64,000 nucleotides of DNA, taken from Ophioceras dolichostomum. Taxonomy: Eukaryota > Ascomycota > Sordariomycetes > Magnaporthales > Ophioceraceae. Under the pieces are notes generated by a model. It was not told where the DNA came from and searched no databases. It worked only from the letters and a program-made list of their open reading frames with translations. Location: the NCBI GenBank assembly GCA_003049485.1, contig PYST01000052.1, positions 1 through 64,000 of the forward strand, in the 5' to 3' direction. This document shows positions 10,405 to 21,874 of the stretch, in pieces (the stretch's first letter is position 1; each line of letters opens with the position of its first letter). The position numbers were made by a program, and so were the translations under genes.

Positions 10405-13400
10405 ATGACAACTACCACCACCAGTGCGCAAGTGTGGGCGGTCGCCGTGGACAAATACCTAGGCGAACTGCGAGCACCCGAACGCGAGAGAGTGTTGCTT
10501 GTGGGCGACGCGGAAAATCTCGTCCGGCACGTGAGTCGCTTGCAGGAGGCGTACGCCGCCAGGATCTCCGCCCAGTGGTTTGACCGCCTCGCGCCAATCC
10601 TTGACTGGGTGTCGAAGCTCGCAGGGTTTCTCGACTCAACATTCCACGGCGTTTCCCACGGGTCCTTCGCGCCGCTGTGGGGGTCATTGTCATATGTTCT
10701 GGAGGTATGTCGAACAATTATTACACAGGTGCGCGTGGTGTGTGCTCGTGCTCTACGCTGTCTGTTTCGCCGCAGCCCTTTACCTTGAGCTCCAGCGATC
10801 TCTGGGTGGCTGGTCCAGGATTGCACGCCTGAGCCCCGTCAAATAGACGTTCGAGCACAGCCCGACCCCTCATCCCCCTTCGCTCCGTCATGTCCGACCA
10901 CCCCAACCTCTCTACGATGCCACTCAAGATGTCTGGTAACTGCCAGCCGCCTTCCATTCCGCCCAAGCTGTTATTGACCGCCTTACTGACTTATGCCGCT
11001 GTCATTCCCCGCCCGGCGCACTTGCGCACAATTCCCAGCTCGCTTCTACTCACGCCCGTGGGCTTGAACAGCTCGTCGAGGTGCTCGAATCGGTGCATCG
11101 CGCATTCCCAAGGCTCAAACTGTACGAGAATTTGGTGGACGACGTGTCGGACGAGTTTGCCACTGCTCTGGTCGGCTACTACGTCGAGCTGATCGGTGTT
11201 TGTCGGGACGCGATTGACTTCTTCAATCGAAGACCGATCAGTAAGTACCGCTCAGCAAACTAACTCCACCGCCGCCCATCATCATTCCCAACATCACTCC
11301 CATCATCAATTTCCATCAATACCGTCCTTCCACCGATCGACCTCAACCCACCCCTCACATCAATCCCAACGCCATGCGCCAATTCGAATTCCCGCTGATT
11401 CCGGGGCTTTGTCATCAGAAAACCTGTTGCTTCCGTCCTTCACATCGTTCAAGGACAAGACGTCTCTTCGAGTAGCTCGTCTCCGAGACTTGACCTGCAG
11501 CCTCGACTGGGAAGCCAACGCAAGAACCGGACTTCGCCACTTGCGTCAGCAGGACGAGCACCACAAGCAGGTCTTCAAGCTCCTCTCGCGAGTGTCCTCC
11601 CCCCTAAGCGCCCATTATCTAGGAGACCGCGGCATTAGTACAATGCTGTTCGGCAAACTCCCTTTCCAGAACTTACCCTCGAGGAAGAATTCCTTCTTCT
11701 TTGGTCGCAAAGACGAGCTTCACCGTATCACCACCGCCCTGCGGCCCGCGGCGACTCCCGCTGAGAATGGCAAACAGCTCGCGGTATGCCTTCACGGGCT
11801 AGCCGGTGCTGGCAAAACCCAGCTGGCGCTGGAGTTCGCGTATCGACACATGGAATCCTATGACGCCGTGTTGTGGGTGTCGTCCGAAACCTCCGTCAGG
11901 CTCACCGAGTCGATCGGCGCCATCGCCCGCGGCATCGGGCTGGCGGACGAGTCTATGCAGCACCCAGATCAGTTGCGAGGAATAGTGAAGCGCTGGCTCT
12001 TCACGTCTAGCAAGAGGGGTAGGCTCCAACGCAGCTCATTAGAGGATTTAACAGACAGTATTCCTTCCACGCACTCAGCTCTGCTAACTTGGGCGATTGG
12101 TTGATCGGCATAGGAGCTAGCGAGTCCTCGGTCTCGTGGCTGCTCATATTCGACAACGTCGAGGATACTTCTCTCATTGAGCCCTACTGGCCACAAACCT
12201 CGAGGGGTTCCATCATCGTCACGTGCAAGAGTGCAGATCTCGCCAGCCGCTTTGCATCCAACCGTCAACTGAGCATCCCGGTCGAGCCATTCACGCCTAC
12301 CACGGGAGCATCCTTCCTGCTCTCCCTGATCTATGGTGGCAACGACGAGATCTCCGAGAATGAGCGGATGTTAGCTGGCCAGGTGACTGCGTCGGTCGGT
12401 CACCACCCACTCGCTCTGGACCTCATCGGACACTACGTCCGCCGGTGCGGCAAAACGCTTGCCTCTTTCCTCAGGGACAATCCGGCCTTTGAGAAAACCT
12501 TCCTCTTTGGAACGCATTTGGAGTCATGGACCGAGAACGCTTACCAACACTCCATCGGCCATGCGTGGACCATGCACCTCGCCACTCCCACCCCCGGCCC
12601 CAGCGGCTCGAACCGCAGCCTCGACTCGTCGTCAAGGCTACTTCTCTACATGCTATCACTGCTCGACCAAGATGGCGTACCGTTAGGGCTCCTTAGGGAC
12701 AACAAGAGAGAAGCTGCGTAAGTAAGAACCCCGGGTCGGGTCTAACTTTCGTGAGACGGGGCTGACCTACAATGTTTTGCTTATGGCCAGACTCCACTTA
12801 GGCCCGGATCGACCCGAGGAGATGCCCAATCTCGACGAGCTGGTCACAAGCCCCTTCAACGATGCGACCATGTAAGCTGCCCTCAAGCAAATACACGCCG
12901 CACAGCCGCACCCTCCCGGAATCAGCGAGTTCCTAGACCCCCAGTCATGCTTACTCGTCCATCTGCTGCTTGCAGTCTCGACCATTCCGTACTGTCACTC
13001 CTTGACTTCGCCCTCGTTACCGTTGACAACAAGGTCAGCAGCCTGAAGTGCCACCGACTGGTGCGGATTGCCGTCTCGAACGCCATGACGGCCCGGGAGA
13101 GGTACCTGGTCTTCAACCGGCTCGCGTTCTTCCTCAACGCGTCGTTTCCGACGCAATCAAACGGCCGACATCTGCATGATCAATGGGAAACTTGCGAGAC
13201 ACTCGCGACCCAGGCTGTTGCGCTTCTGGAGACATATTCACAGCACTCCGAGGAGGTGGGGTGTCCCATCGTGCTATCTCGAGTTGCCATTCGATGCTCG
13301 TGGTGAGTTCACAATCCCAACAATTCGGCACCCTTTTTGCTTGCCCGCCAACCTACGACATGCGGACATGGCGCCTTGCTCGTCCCACGGCGTGTTCTAC

Positions 13401-14910
13401 GCACGCAGTCTACGCCCCGATCCCCTCGCCGTATACAGAATAAACAAAAAGCACGGCATCACTTAACTTCACAAACGTGCACGGCAGGTACTTCTTGGAG
13501 ACGGGGCAGTACGCAATCGCGCTCAAGATGGTCAACCAAGCCATCTCGATCTGCGAGACGGCCCTCGACATGGGCAATCATCCCGGCTATAGCGCGCGCA
13601 TTATCCGAGACCTGATCACCCGCCTGCTCAGCATACGCGCCGCCGTCGAGAGGGAGAAGCCCGCGGCCGACCACGGCCTCGCCGTCGCGCAGGACATCTG
13701 CTCGATCCGGGAGAAGAATAGGCGGCCCGACAACCCGCAGGACGACTACTGGTTCTCCATCGGCCGGGGCAACCTCGCCGTCTCGCTGATGGCCGTTGGC
13801 CGCGCCGATGAGGCCCTGCCGATCCTGTCAGAAATGCTCGCCAGCAAGGACTTGAAAGCGATGGAGGATCAGTACCTGTGCAACATGTGTCTCTGCCGAA
13901 TTCTCTTAGCCGAGCTCGAGGACGCGGTTGCGTATTATGCTAAGGCCATCGAGGCGGTCCGTCGGTTGAGGGGAGAGAACGGCGTCCAGATGGCTGTGTA
14001 TGGTCTTCCCACTTCGTTTTCCTCCTCCGTTACGACTCAGCCGGCCCCTCCCTAGCTCCCCCTACATGTACACGCATGGGTATAGGAACACTGCTAGACC
14101 GGCAGCCAGTCTCTGGATAAAAGCGGAGAAGCAAAGCAAAAGAAGGCTAACACTCCTGGAAACGGGTGTACATCCCGGACCCAGCATCCTGTTCTACGCC
14201 GCCAAGATTGCGCACAAGAGGGGTGACCTCAAGTCGACGTATGCGGCGCTGGAACGCTGTCTTCAGATCCGCAAGGCGTCCATGCCGCATCATCACGCCA
14301 CAGGGTTCACACTCCATCAGATTGGAGTCATTATGGACTCTGAGGGGAATCATGAGGCGGCCATGTATGTTGACTAACTTGTCTCCTAGTTACCCACCCA
14401 CTTCCGTACCTCCCGAGGAGTCCTTCATTCTTTCTCTCGTCTCATCCTCACTGCCACTACCTGCTGCCCAGCCTGCAGAGGCACCCATCTACCACCGCAC
14501 ACAAACGGGGAGATTTTCTCCCACGCAAACACGCGCACGAAGACTCCCTAGCCTACGGACCACGCACCGTCTCAATACTCTCCTCATTTTCAGTCTCACC
14601 CAACCCCTTATACTAACAAATTCTTCCCTCCTCATTCTTCCCCTCGCGCACCAGCCCAATCCTCTCCGAAGCCCTCGAGATCTTGACCGGCGGCGAATGC
14701 CACCCGGGCGCGGTGTGCCGAACGGCCTTCGCCCTCTCGGACGCCTGCATGCGGTTCGGCGACCCGGACGCCTCGCGGAGGTACCGAGAGGTCGCACAGA
14801 CCTACAGGGCGAAGATTGGCGATGACGTCCCTGCCGGCGACGCCAACAAGTACAAGCTCAGCGAGACGCCGGCTGAGTACGATGTCTTCGTTACTGTAGG
14901 CCTGCGTTAG
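10405..14910 (+). CDS. NLR-like STAND protein: DUF7708-like / NB-ARC / TPR
   Basis: Nine exons are inferred: 10405-10704, 11039-11240, 11419-12018, 12114-12717, 12791-12871, 12976-13302, 13488-13997, 14185-14364 and 14655-14910. They sum to 3060 bases, 1019 residues plus stop. The N-terminal 170 residues are helical with an LWGSLSYVLE motif, like the DUF7708 domain of fungal STAND proteins. The nucleotide-binding domain has a P-loop GLAGAGKTQLA (about residue 294), Walker B WLLIFDNVED (about 377), GSIIVT (about 399) and a GLPL-like HHPLALDLIG (about 463). A winged-helix region follows (LKCHRLVRIAV), then TPR-like helical repeats from about 705 to 960. All key NB-ARC residues are present and no frame is broken. 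By family, these proteins sense non-self or stress and trigger cell death or incompatibility. Exon 2 and exon 9 starts are the least certain. Confidence 0.88.
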
Positions 14911-16030
14911 TGGTACCTACGAGAGTGTCTGCGGTCGAGATTGACCATGAACGAAAAAAAAGAAGGCAACGCAGTCTGAATACGTGGTCGCATCTCTGCA
15001 TATGTAGAGCTGTCGTGACCTGGTAGGACTTGAAAAGGACACTTGAAAAGGACTGATGATATAGATCAGCAGGTAAGGTGTAGGCAGGTATGAAGGCACT
15101 CACTCACCCCTACCACACACACCCTACAGCATCTCTTATTGCGACGGATAGGATTACTTTTCGAGCCGAGAGTGGAAAAGAGCAAGGCGAAATCGAACGA
15201 GCCTACTTTTCTCTTCTTTTCTTCTCTCGTCTCTCTTATCTTTTCCCTTTTTTTCCTTCTTTCTTTTCCCTTTTGCTTTCGTCTTTTTTCTTTCTTTTTT
15301 TCTCTTTTCTCTTTTCTCTTTTGTCTCTTCTCTTTTGTCTCCTCTCTTTTTTCGTTTTTCTTTTTACTTTCCCAACAAGTCCCTTCCCCACGGAACAAGC
15401 AACGAAGGTACCCCGGTTCATGGCCCCTTTCTTGCCACCATCTCGGATCACGCTCCTTTGCCATTTTTCTTTTCTTTTCCTCGTCACGGTTTGTCTCCCT
15501 TCTCTCTGAGCGTACGAAAGGAACGATGGGCTCCAGGGGAAACAGTACCGTACCCACATACTCGATATCAGTTGAGGTAGTCTGCTCGAAAAGTTTTACC
15601 AGTTTGAATTTGAATTTATTGTGGACGGTAAATCGCCATCAGCATCGAGACCCCTCCTGATGTAGCAAACCTCCCCCCCCCCCTCTCCCCTGTCCTACTG
15701 ACTGCTGTATCAACGAAGTCAAAAACAAAACTTTCCTTCCTTACATCAGTCATAGCTCGCCATCTCCTCTTGATGCCCTTCTTCGCCACGATAGTAGTTG
15801 CACAAAACTTCGCCATACAATTTGAAACTTGACACGCTTTACCCTTTCTTCTCCTCCCACGACGACCAGCATCTATCAAGTACTGCTCCCGTGGTGAGCG
15901 CAAGGACCGTCTATGAAGCCACCGAGGCGAGGGAAAAACCAGCGCAGGCCAGAGATCGGCTAGCTCAGGCTGACAGACAGGAATGGTCGAGGCTTATATT
16001 AGGAGGCATGAAAGGTGGGTTTCTGAGCTT
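14911..16030. other. Spacer with long pyrimidine tract
   Basis: The spacer contains the C/T-rich block 15195-15372 listed separately and a C-run at 15674-15685. Overlapping frames read through the tract in several phases only because it lacks stops, and none looks coding. Confidence 0.6.
15195..15372. repeat. Polypyrimidine (C/T) tract, about 180 bp
   Basis: The plus strand is almost purely C and T with TTTTCTCTTTTCTC-like units and a handful of purines; the minus strand is therefore GA-rich. It lies about 300 bp past the stop of the NLR-like gene. Such tracts can form triplex or unusual structures, but nothing here shows a function. Confidence 0.85.
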
Positions 16031-16384
16031 TTACGTACACAAGCTGGCCGCCTTGCAGTTGTCGCATTCACTGCCGCATTTCTTGACTTTTCTGAGCTTC
16101 CCTTCGACCACCTGCCACGTCGGCTCGGGCTTCTCAGCCTCCAGCTTGCCGGGGCGGACCGGCGTCGCGGTCTTAGTGGTAGTGCTCCCCGAAGAGGAGT
16201 GATCACTGCTGTGGTGGTCACTTCTCTTCTTCTTCTCCTCCTTCCCGCTAAACCCACCCCCCTCTGGCCAGGTGCCGGTTGGCTTCGGGGGGGATAGGGA
16301 ATGACGCACCTTACGGTCGGGGACCGCACTAAGGCGCCCGCGTGGGCTCCGGTGGTGGCGACGTTCATGAGACTCGGACGGCAT
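16031..16384 (-). CDS. Small basic hypothetical protein, Cys cluster at C-terminus
   Basis: A 117-residue frame starts at ATG 16384 in a good context (taaaccATGCC). The first half is rich in His, Arg, Ser and Lys (SESHERRHHR, SGKEEKKKRSDHHSSDHSSS). The C-terminal third is less repetitive and ends in KKCGSECDNCKAASLCT, four cysteines in a pattern that could bind a metal or form disulphides. No signal peptide or membrane segment is visible. I do not recognise the family. Codon composition is similar to neighbouring genes, and the non-repetitive C-terminus argues for a real gene, but it could be spurious. Confidence 0.42.
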   Translation of the reverse strand: MPSESHERRHHRSPRGRLSAVPDRKVRHSLSPPKPTGTWPEGGGFSGKEEKKKRSDHHSSDHSSSGSTTTKTATPVRPGKLEAEKPEPTWQVVEGKLRKVKKCGSECDNCKAASLCT

Positions 16385-16993
16385 GGTTTAAGCGGGCTTG
16401 GGTTGTTCACGGCGGATATGCACTACGTACTGGTTGATGTGTGATCTCTTGAATTAAACTCCTCGATGGTATGACAGAGGCTTCCGGTCAATGTAAGAAA
16501 AACGAGAGGGCAGTGGCCGGCGGAATATCAGCGAGGGAGCTAGAAGGGAGATGGCAGGGAGGGAGAGGATATAATTAGTACTGGTCAAGATCTGAACAGC
16601 CCGGGCAGGCAGAACTCGGCGGACGTTGGGCGAACTGCGGTCCCGCATATTTCCTCCCGTCTGATGGTCCATGCAAGCAGGTCTTGATTGGCAAACACGC
16701 TGTCCAACACTGCAATTTTGCTGCATGCGAGGTGATCAGTCGACGTGCAGCTTGCAGGAGGCAACCATTTTGTGCATCTTCGCGGCCGAACCGCTGGTGC
16801 GGTGCGCGACTCACGCAAACCACGATCCAGAGACAGCATCCCTCTTTCATCCACGTCTATCTGTGACGGACAGGTTTTAGTACGGACCCTCCCCTGTTCA
16901 TAATACGATTTGCATGGAAGACCTAGCGAGTGTAAGGGTAACGGATTTGGGGATAGCGCGCATTAATCTTGATGGGCGTTGAAGATACCATTG
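16385..16993. other. Intergenic region
   Basis: No coding frame is convincing. The region separates the small minus-strand protein from the DUF6594 gene and probably holds both 5' leaders. Confidence 0.5.
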
Positions 16994-18612
16994 ATGAGTT
17001 CTCCGGGCAATAATGACGTGGAGGCTGCTCCCCGCTCACAAGCCGATCAGCCTACCGAGGAGGAGATCAGACAATTTCCTTGGTGCGTAGTCCGTGAAAA
17101 CAATTCTGCACCGGGTGAGCACGATCAGAGATCCCAACCGAGCTCGGCGTCGGTCTCAGAGCAACGGCCTCTATCGTGACACCAACAAGACGACGCAACC
17201 CAACTCCAGCTAACATTGAAGCGCGATCATCAACCCACCACCATAAAATCCCCACAGGAAATACATCGGCTACAACGACCTCACCAACTACATCGCCTCC
17301 GACCCAGATTTCTTCGCCGTCCGGCGATTCGACCGGCTACACACTCGCGCCATCCTGACTCTCCAAGCTCTCCTCGCCGAGAAGGAGGCAGAGCTGGACG
17401 AGCTCGACATGACAGGTAGTTCAGCGCGAAGTGCTCCGAGTTTGTGGGTGGTCAACAGCCAGAATGGATCGAGGTTCCGTGGGACGGTCTCCCCCCAGAG
17501 GCGCAGGAGCAGTTGAACGCGCACTACCATAACGACCCGGGCCTCGCGGTCCCGAGGGACATTGACAACGGCACCGCTGTGGGCGACATGCCGCAGAGGA
17601 AGCGCCTGATCGCTGATATCACCCAGAGGCTCAACATGTACGGTATGTACACAGGATAGGTTCTGCCTCCCTGGAGACATACCTAATCGTCTACAGCTGT
17701 GGCTCCCGGCAACATCCAGCCGCCCGACGCACGTCCATACATTCAATCATCAAGGCCGGCTCCCAGCCCAGCCATACACGCACATGCCCTGCCCAGACCT
17801 TCCGCCCGGCAACTGACTGACTGACGCACGTCTACGCGACACATCCATCCCCAAAACAGACACCCTTCTCCTAAACTACAGCGCCCTTCACACCCGCCTC
17901 CCCCGCGCCTCGAAATGGAACATCCGGAACCTCTCACGCTGGCTCTCGCACAACCGCTCCGCCATCGCGCCTTCCGAGTCCTCGCACTTCATCGACGGCG
18001 ACAGCACCAACACCTTCTCCGAGCTCGTGACCCTGCACCCGCAGAAGCCCTTCACGCGCTGGTTCTTCGAGCAGAAGATCGTCTTCGGTCTCTTCTTCTC
18101 CCTCTTCCGGAGGCGATGGGCGCCCTTCAACAAACGCGCCCACGAGTCTTCTTCGGCCGCCCGGATGATGAGCGAGCGCGACAGGCGCGAGGTGTACATG
18201 TACAGCGACGAGACCATCGACAGGGTGCCCTTTGTGGCGCTGCGGTTCGCTACCCTCGCGATGCTGATCGTGCCTCTGTGGATACTGCAGGCGCTGGGCG
18301 ATTCGGCCAGGTGGAAGCTGGGCGTCATCACAATATTCGCTATCGTGTGGTTGGCGTTCTTCAGCTTCACGACGGAGAAGGGGAGGCCGTTTGAGAAGAT
18401 GGCTGCTACGGCTGGGTGAGTGTTCGTTTGGTCTCTTGAGGAGACTGCTTCTCGCATCTTGTCTTGGTTAACTCTTATTCCTTCTGAGGGAAAGATGCTG
18501 ACTGAACCTGGCAACCTCGTCTAGATACCTAGCCGTTTTGGTTGTCTTCCTACAGTTTGGCGAACCGGCTGTTACCGTACTGGCTGACGGGACAGCCAGA
18601 GTTGAAAGATGA
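16994..18612 (+). CDS. DUF6594-family membrane protein
   Basis: Five exons: 16994-17082, 17258-17415, 17463-17642, 17860-18415 and 18525-18612, giving 356 residues. The first splice rebuilds the family signature FPWKYIGYNDLTNYIASD followed by FFAVRRFDRLHTRAILTLQ, which is the start of DUF6594. Exon 4 begins with DTLLLNYSALHTRL, the usual helix after the Arg/Lys-rich linker. The C-terminal third has three hydrophobic segments (around FVALRFATLAMLIVPLWILQ, LGVITIFAIVWLAFFSF and YLAVLVVFLQFG), the last formed by joining exons 4 and 5. The second intron is only 47 nt. DUF6594 proteins are abundant in filamentous fungi, often in accessory regions with NLR-like and HET genes, but their role is unknown. 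Confidence 0.88.
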
Positions 18613-19034
18613 GAGAGGTCTCGACTGAGGACGGCTTTGGTGCCTCCGAGGTGACGGATGGACTAGAACAGGGACAATTCGGACTTTTGGGGAACTCTGA
18701 CTGCATAGTTAACCCGATTCCACAGCGCTGGGCCGGACGAGGGGGGTTGAAGGGCGAACAGGGCAAACACTGTCCAAGCCGCCAAGAATACATCGATGGC
18801 GAAGACGGCGACGGGCAACACCAGAAGACTGTCGTCGACGGCATGGAAGAGCCACGGTGGGCAGCACATACGAAGAACAGGCTCTAAAGAATCAACGAAG
18901 TCAGCTTTGATGTTTTGTTGTACAGTACAGTTTAAAGTACAATTCAGTACACTTCATCCCGACCATCAGCCATCCACCCAAATTATCAATCGGGAATTCT
19001 CCTTTCCCTAACGCCTGCCTTCCTGCCTGCCTGC
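18613..19034. other. Convergent intergenic region
   Basis: This is the 3'-to-3' spacer between the DUF6594 gene and the GT61-like gene. Only short shadow frames are present; no further feature is seen. Confidence 0.6.
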
Positions 19035-20879
19035 TCAAAAATACCTCCTATTCCTCTGATTCCTAACTGCGGCGTCCACCCACGCCAAAAATTCATCTTC
19101 TACCAGATAGCTCCACTCCTGAAACTGCCACTCCCCCTCCCTCTCCCCCTTGACCCAACCCTCCAGCACCTCCTTGCCTTCAGTCAAAAAGTCATACTCC
19201 TCCCTCTCCAACGCGACGGCCTGGAAATGCGCCAACCCCCTCAGCCTCGTCAGCGACCGGAACTGGTGCCTCCTCGCCGTGCTGATCTCTACCACACTGC
19301 TATCCGGCGGCATCCAGAACAGGTGCGTCATCCCGGCCCCGTGGTGCGCGACCAGCACGTCCGTCTCGGCCATGAGCTCGACCTGCGCCCTCAGGTCCAT
19401 AGCCGCCAGGTCTACGACCCTGATCTCCGACTCCGGATACCGTCGTCTCAGCGTCTGCACCATCCCGTTCAGCCCCCAGATCTTCCGAGTGGTCGTCCTG
19501 TTCACGACCGTGATGGCCGGCTCCTCGGGCGGGGGCTGGCCCCGAAACCCCCTCTCGTTGATCTTGAGGTGTTTTAGGACTCTTCGTCGTAGCGCTTCCA
19601 CGAGGAACCCTTCCCTGCACGGCTCGTGGTAGATGTTCTCCGAGTATGCGGCCCAGAACGGGGAGGCCGACCCGGCAAGCGGCAGGAGCACGTTCCCGTA
19701 GCACTCCTGGGGGTCGAGCTCGGAATAGCGGATCGGTTTCCGGCCGTTGGTCATCCCCCACCACTCGTCCATCGGCGTCTCGGGGTTGTTGTCGTCGAAT
19801 ACGACCTGCATCTCTGAGAAGTCCTCGTCGCTCAGCCAGGGCAGGCCGGTGGCCGGGTCGCGGGCGGAGCGCAGGGCGTCGACGGATAGCAGGGCTTGCC
19901 AGAGGTTCATGTGAGCGTGGTAGATGTTGGGGTTGTCCTCTCGCTTGACGAGGAGGAGCCAGCGGCCGTTGTTGTTCGTCGGGGAACATGCTTCCGGCTC
20001 GTGTCCGTGCCCGTGCCCGTCTTTGCCTTTACCCCTCGCAGAATTGGCGGCTGAGGTTGATGTGAACTCCCAGTGCGTGCCGAACGCGCCGCCCGGCCCG
20101 GTGCCGCCCCAGTAGACGTGCAGGTCGTCCAAGTTAGGTACGTATGATATATCCTCTTCGTCCTCTTCTGTCTCCACCCCGCCATCATCACCACCACCAC
20201 CGGTACGCGTCTTCCTCGCAGCCTCCCTCCCCCTAGCCTTCATCTTCTCCACAGCCCTCAACTCTTTCTGCTCCGCAGGAGCCAACGGATAGCTGCCTTC
20301 CTCGAAAGCCACCCCGCCAAACCGAGCCCTCCTCTCAGCATCGAAATCCCTCGCCACACAACCCACCCGATACCTCCCCTTCCTGCTCTCCCCTTCGTAA
20401 CCCGTAATTGTCGGGTCATACCTCACGCCACGCACAATGCACATCGGATCGCCCACGTTCGGGTCGTACTCGCTGCCCCACGGCTCCGGCAGACGGGGCG
20501 CGAAGAAACAGCGCACCGCCGACTCCTCCGAAGCGTCGGGTTTGTCGGGGTCGGTCTCGCAGTACGCGTGGTGGTGCGTCGCGATGTGGGAGAAGTAGCC
20601 CGGGCCGAACATCTTGTGGCACAGCTCCTGGTCTTCGCTGCGGGCGTAGTCTGATGGGTAGGGGAGAGGGGAGGGTATTGTGGGGATTTGTATTTGCGGT
20701 GCTGGCGTTGTATTTGTTGGTGGACAGTGGCGGGCGAACAGGCATGAAGAAAAGGGAGTCCATTTTGAGGAGGTTGATGTTGTTGGTGATGACGACGAGC
20801 ACCAAAAAAAGAGAGCCACGGCTGCGGTAGTGCTCAGGAGAATGGCGCGCGGCCGTCTGGCTCGACGGAGTCGGAGCAT
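19035..20879 (-). CDS. GT61-like glycosyltransferase (DUF563), type II membrane protein
   Basis: Single exon of 614 residues from ATG 20879, chosen because it begins LRLRRARRPR followed by a hydrophobic anchor (AILLSTTAAVALFFW); the frame stays open to 21008, which would only add a less plausible leader. The C-terminal half carries the DUF563/GT61 signature: VVNRTTTRKIWG, then LAAMDLRAQVELMAETDVLVAHHGAGMTH (listed in parts: the HHGAGMTH motif lies near residue 511) and LFWMPPDSSVVEI. By family it would transfer xylose, N-acetylglucosamine or a related sugar to a glycan or glycoprotein in the secretory pathway. A Lys/Glu/Gly-rich linker near residues 200-300 is a low-complexity insertion. Substrate cannot be assigned. 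Confidence 0.85.
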   Translation of the reverse strand: MLRLRRARRPRAILLSTTAAVALFFWCSSSSPTTSTSSKWTPFSSCLFARHCPPTNTTPAPQIQIPTIPSPLPYPSDYARSEDQELCHKMFGPGYFSHIATHHHAYCETDPDKPDASEESAVRCFFAPRLPEPWGSEYDPNVGDPMCIVRGVRYDPTITGYEGESRKGRYRVGCVARDFDAERRARFGGVAFEEGSYPLAPAEQKELRAVEKMKARGREAARKTRTGGGGDDGGVETEEDEEDISYVPNLDDLHVYWGGTGPGGAFGTHWEFTSTSAANSARGKGKDGHGHGHEPEACSPTNNNGRWLLLVKREDNPNIYHAHMNLWQALLSVDALRSARDPATGLPWLSDEDFSEMQVVFDDNNPETPMDEWWGMTNGRKPIRYSELDPQECYGNVLLPLAGSASPFWAAYSENIYHEPCREGFLVEALRRRVLKHLKINERGFRGQPPPEEPAITVVNRTTTRKIWGLNGMVQTLRRRYPESEIRVVDLAAMDLRAQVELMAETDVLVAHHGAGMTHLFWMPPDSSVVEISTARRHQFRSLTRLRGLAHFQAVALEREEYDFLTEGKEVLEGWVKGEREGEWQFQEWSYLVEDEFLAWVDAAVRNQRNRRYF

Positions 20880-21874
20880 CCCTAGAAAGAAGGCTTCTTC
20901 TTCCTGCCAGAAGTGGCAAGCGATACGCACTAGAAACGGAGCAGTCGCTGTACAGAAAGTGCGAGGAAATGGAACAGAAGAGAAAGAGAGAAGAAAAAAA
21001 AGAACCATTGCGGCAGCTTTCCCTGCTGATATGCCTTCGGTCCGGCCCCCGACATGCCGCTGGATCCTTTGTCCCCTTCAACGACGGCATTCCTACCATT
21101 GTAATACCCTTATCCTTCCGCGCCGCCTTCACGCGTTCCGTTTTTCCTGGGCAGGCTTTCTTTGCTTGGGTGGTTTGGAATCTTATCGTCGTTCAGATTT
21201 ATTTGACAGCTGTCAGAGGACACCAAGTTGGCGAAGGATCCACGATGGCTTTGTGTTGGGGGTTCCTCGGGGTGTGGTGGAGCACGTCAAACCGGGCAGT
21301 CAGTGGTTGAGAGATGCTTGGCCCCTCAGGCGTCTCTCGGCAGAGACGGCACCTTCCAGCAAGTGTTTGTGTGCTACGGCTTTCGCGGAATTGACGGAAA
21401 GATTTTTTTTTTCGGAGTTGTTGGTGTCTTGGCCAACGGGCTGTGTTTGGTGTCCCCTATCACGCCGAGTTTTCGGACACTCACAGGGCTGCATGTGGCC
21501 AATTATTGTTCTACCATGCCGCTTCTCTCTGATGCTACTTTGTTCTATGTTTATGCTGAAGCTGAGCTTCTTTGCATTTACAATATGTACAGTACAATCC
21601 CCCACTTTCCGACCTGGTAAAATGTGTGTGTGCGTGTCGTTCTGGAAATGCAATGCGCCTGCTGGCTTAAGAAGGATTTCTTGAGGGCCGGAATCCCGTG
21701 GAATTTCTCCCCCTCCAAAGCTCTCGATCCGCTGCAGCGAGAATCACCTGTTGATGGTGCCCCGCCGTTTGACAGCCATTGTGCAGTCCCAGCACGTCGT
21801 AAAACCTAACCTGTGCTGTGCCCCATTTCCGTTCCCGCAAATCCGCTGCTCCCCTGCTCGACCCGGTCCCCCCA
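20880..21874. other. Intergenic region
   Basis: This is the spacer between two minus-strand genes and the likely promoter of the GT61-like gene. A 334-codon plus-strand frame (20680-21684) crosses it but is antisense to the start of the GT61-like gene and shows no domain. Confidence 0.6.

Noticed and set aside
14911..16000. Several Ser/Phe/Leu-rich plus-strand and Lys/Glu/Arg-rich minus-strand frames
   Set aside because: They are direct translations of the polypyrimidine tract on the two strands.
20680..21684. Plus-strand frame of 334 codons
   Set aside because: It overlaps the 5' part of the GT61-like gene in antisense and has no domain or coding-like composition.
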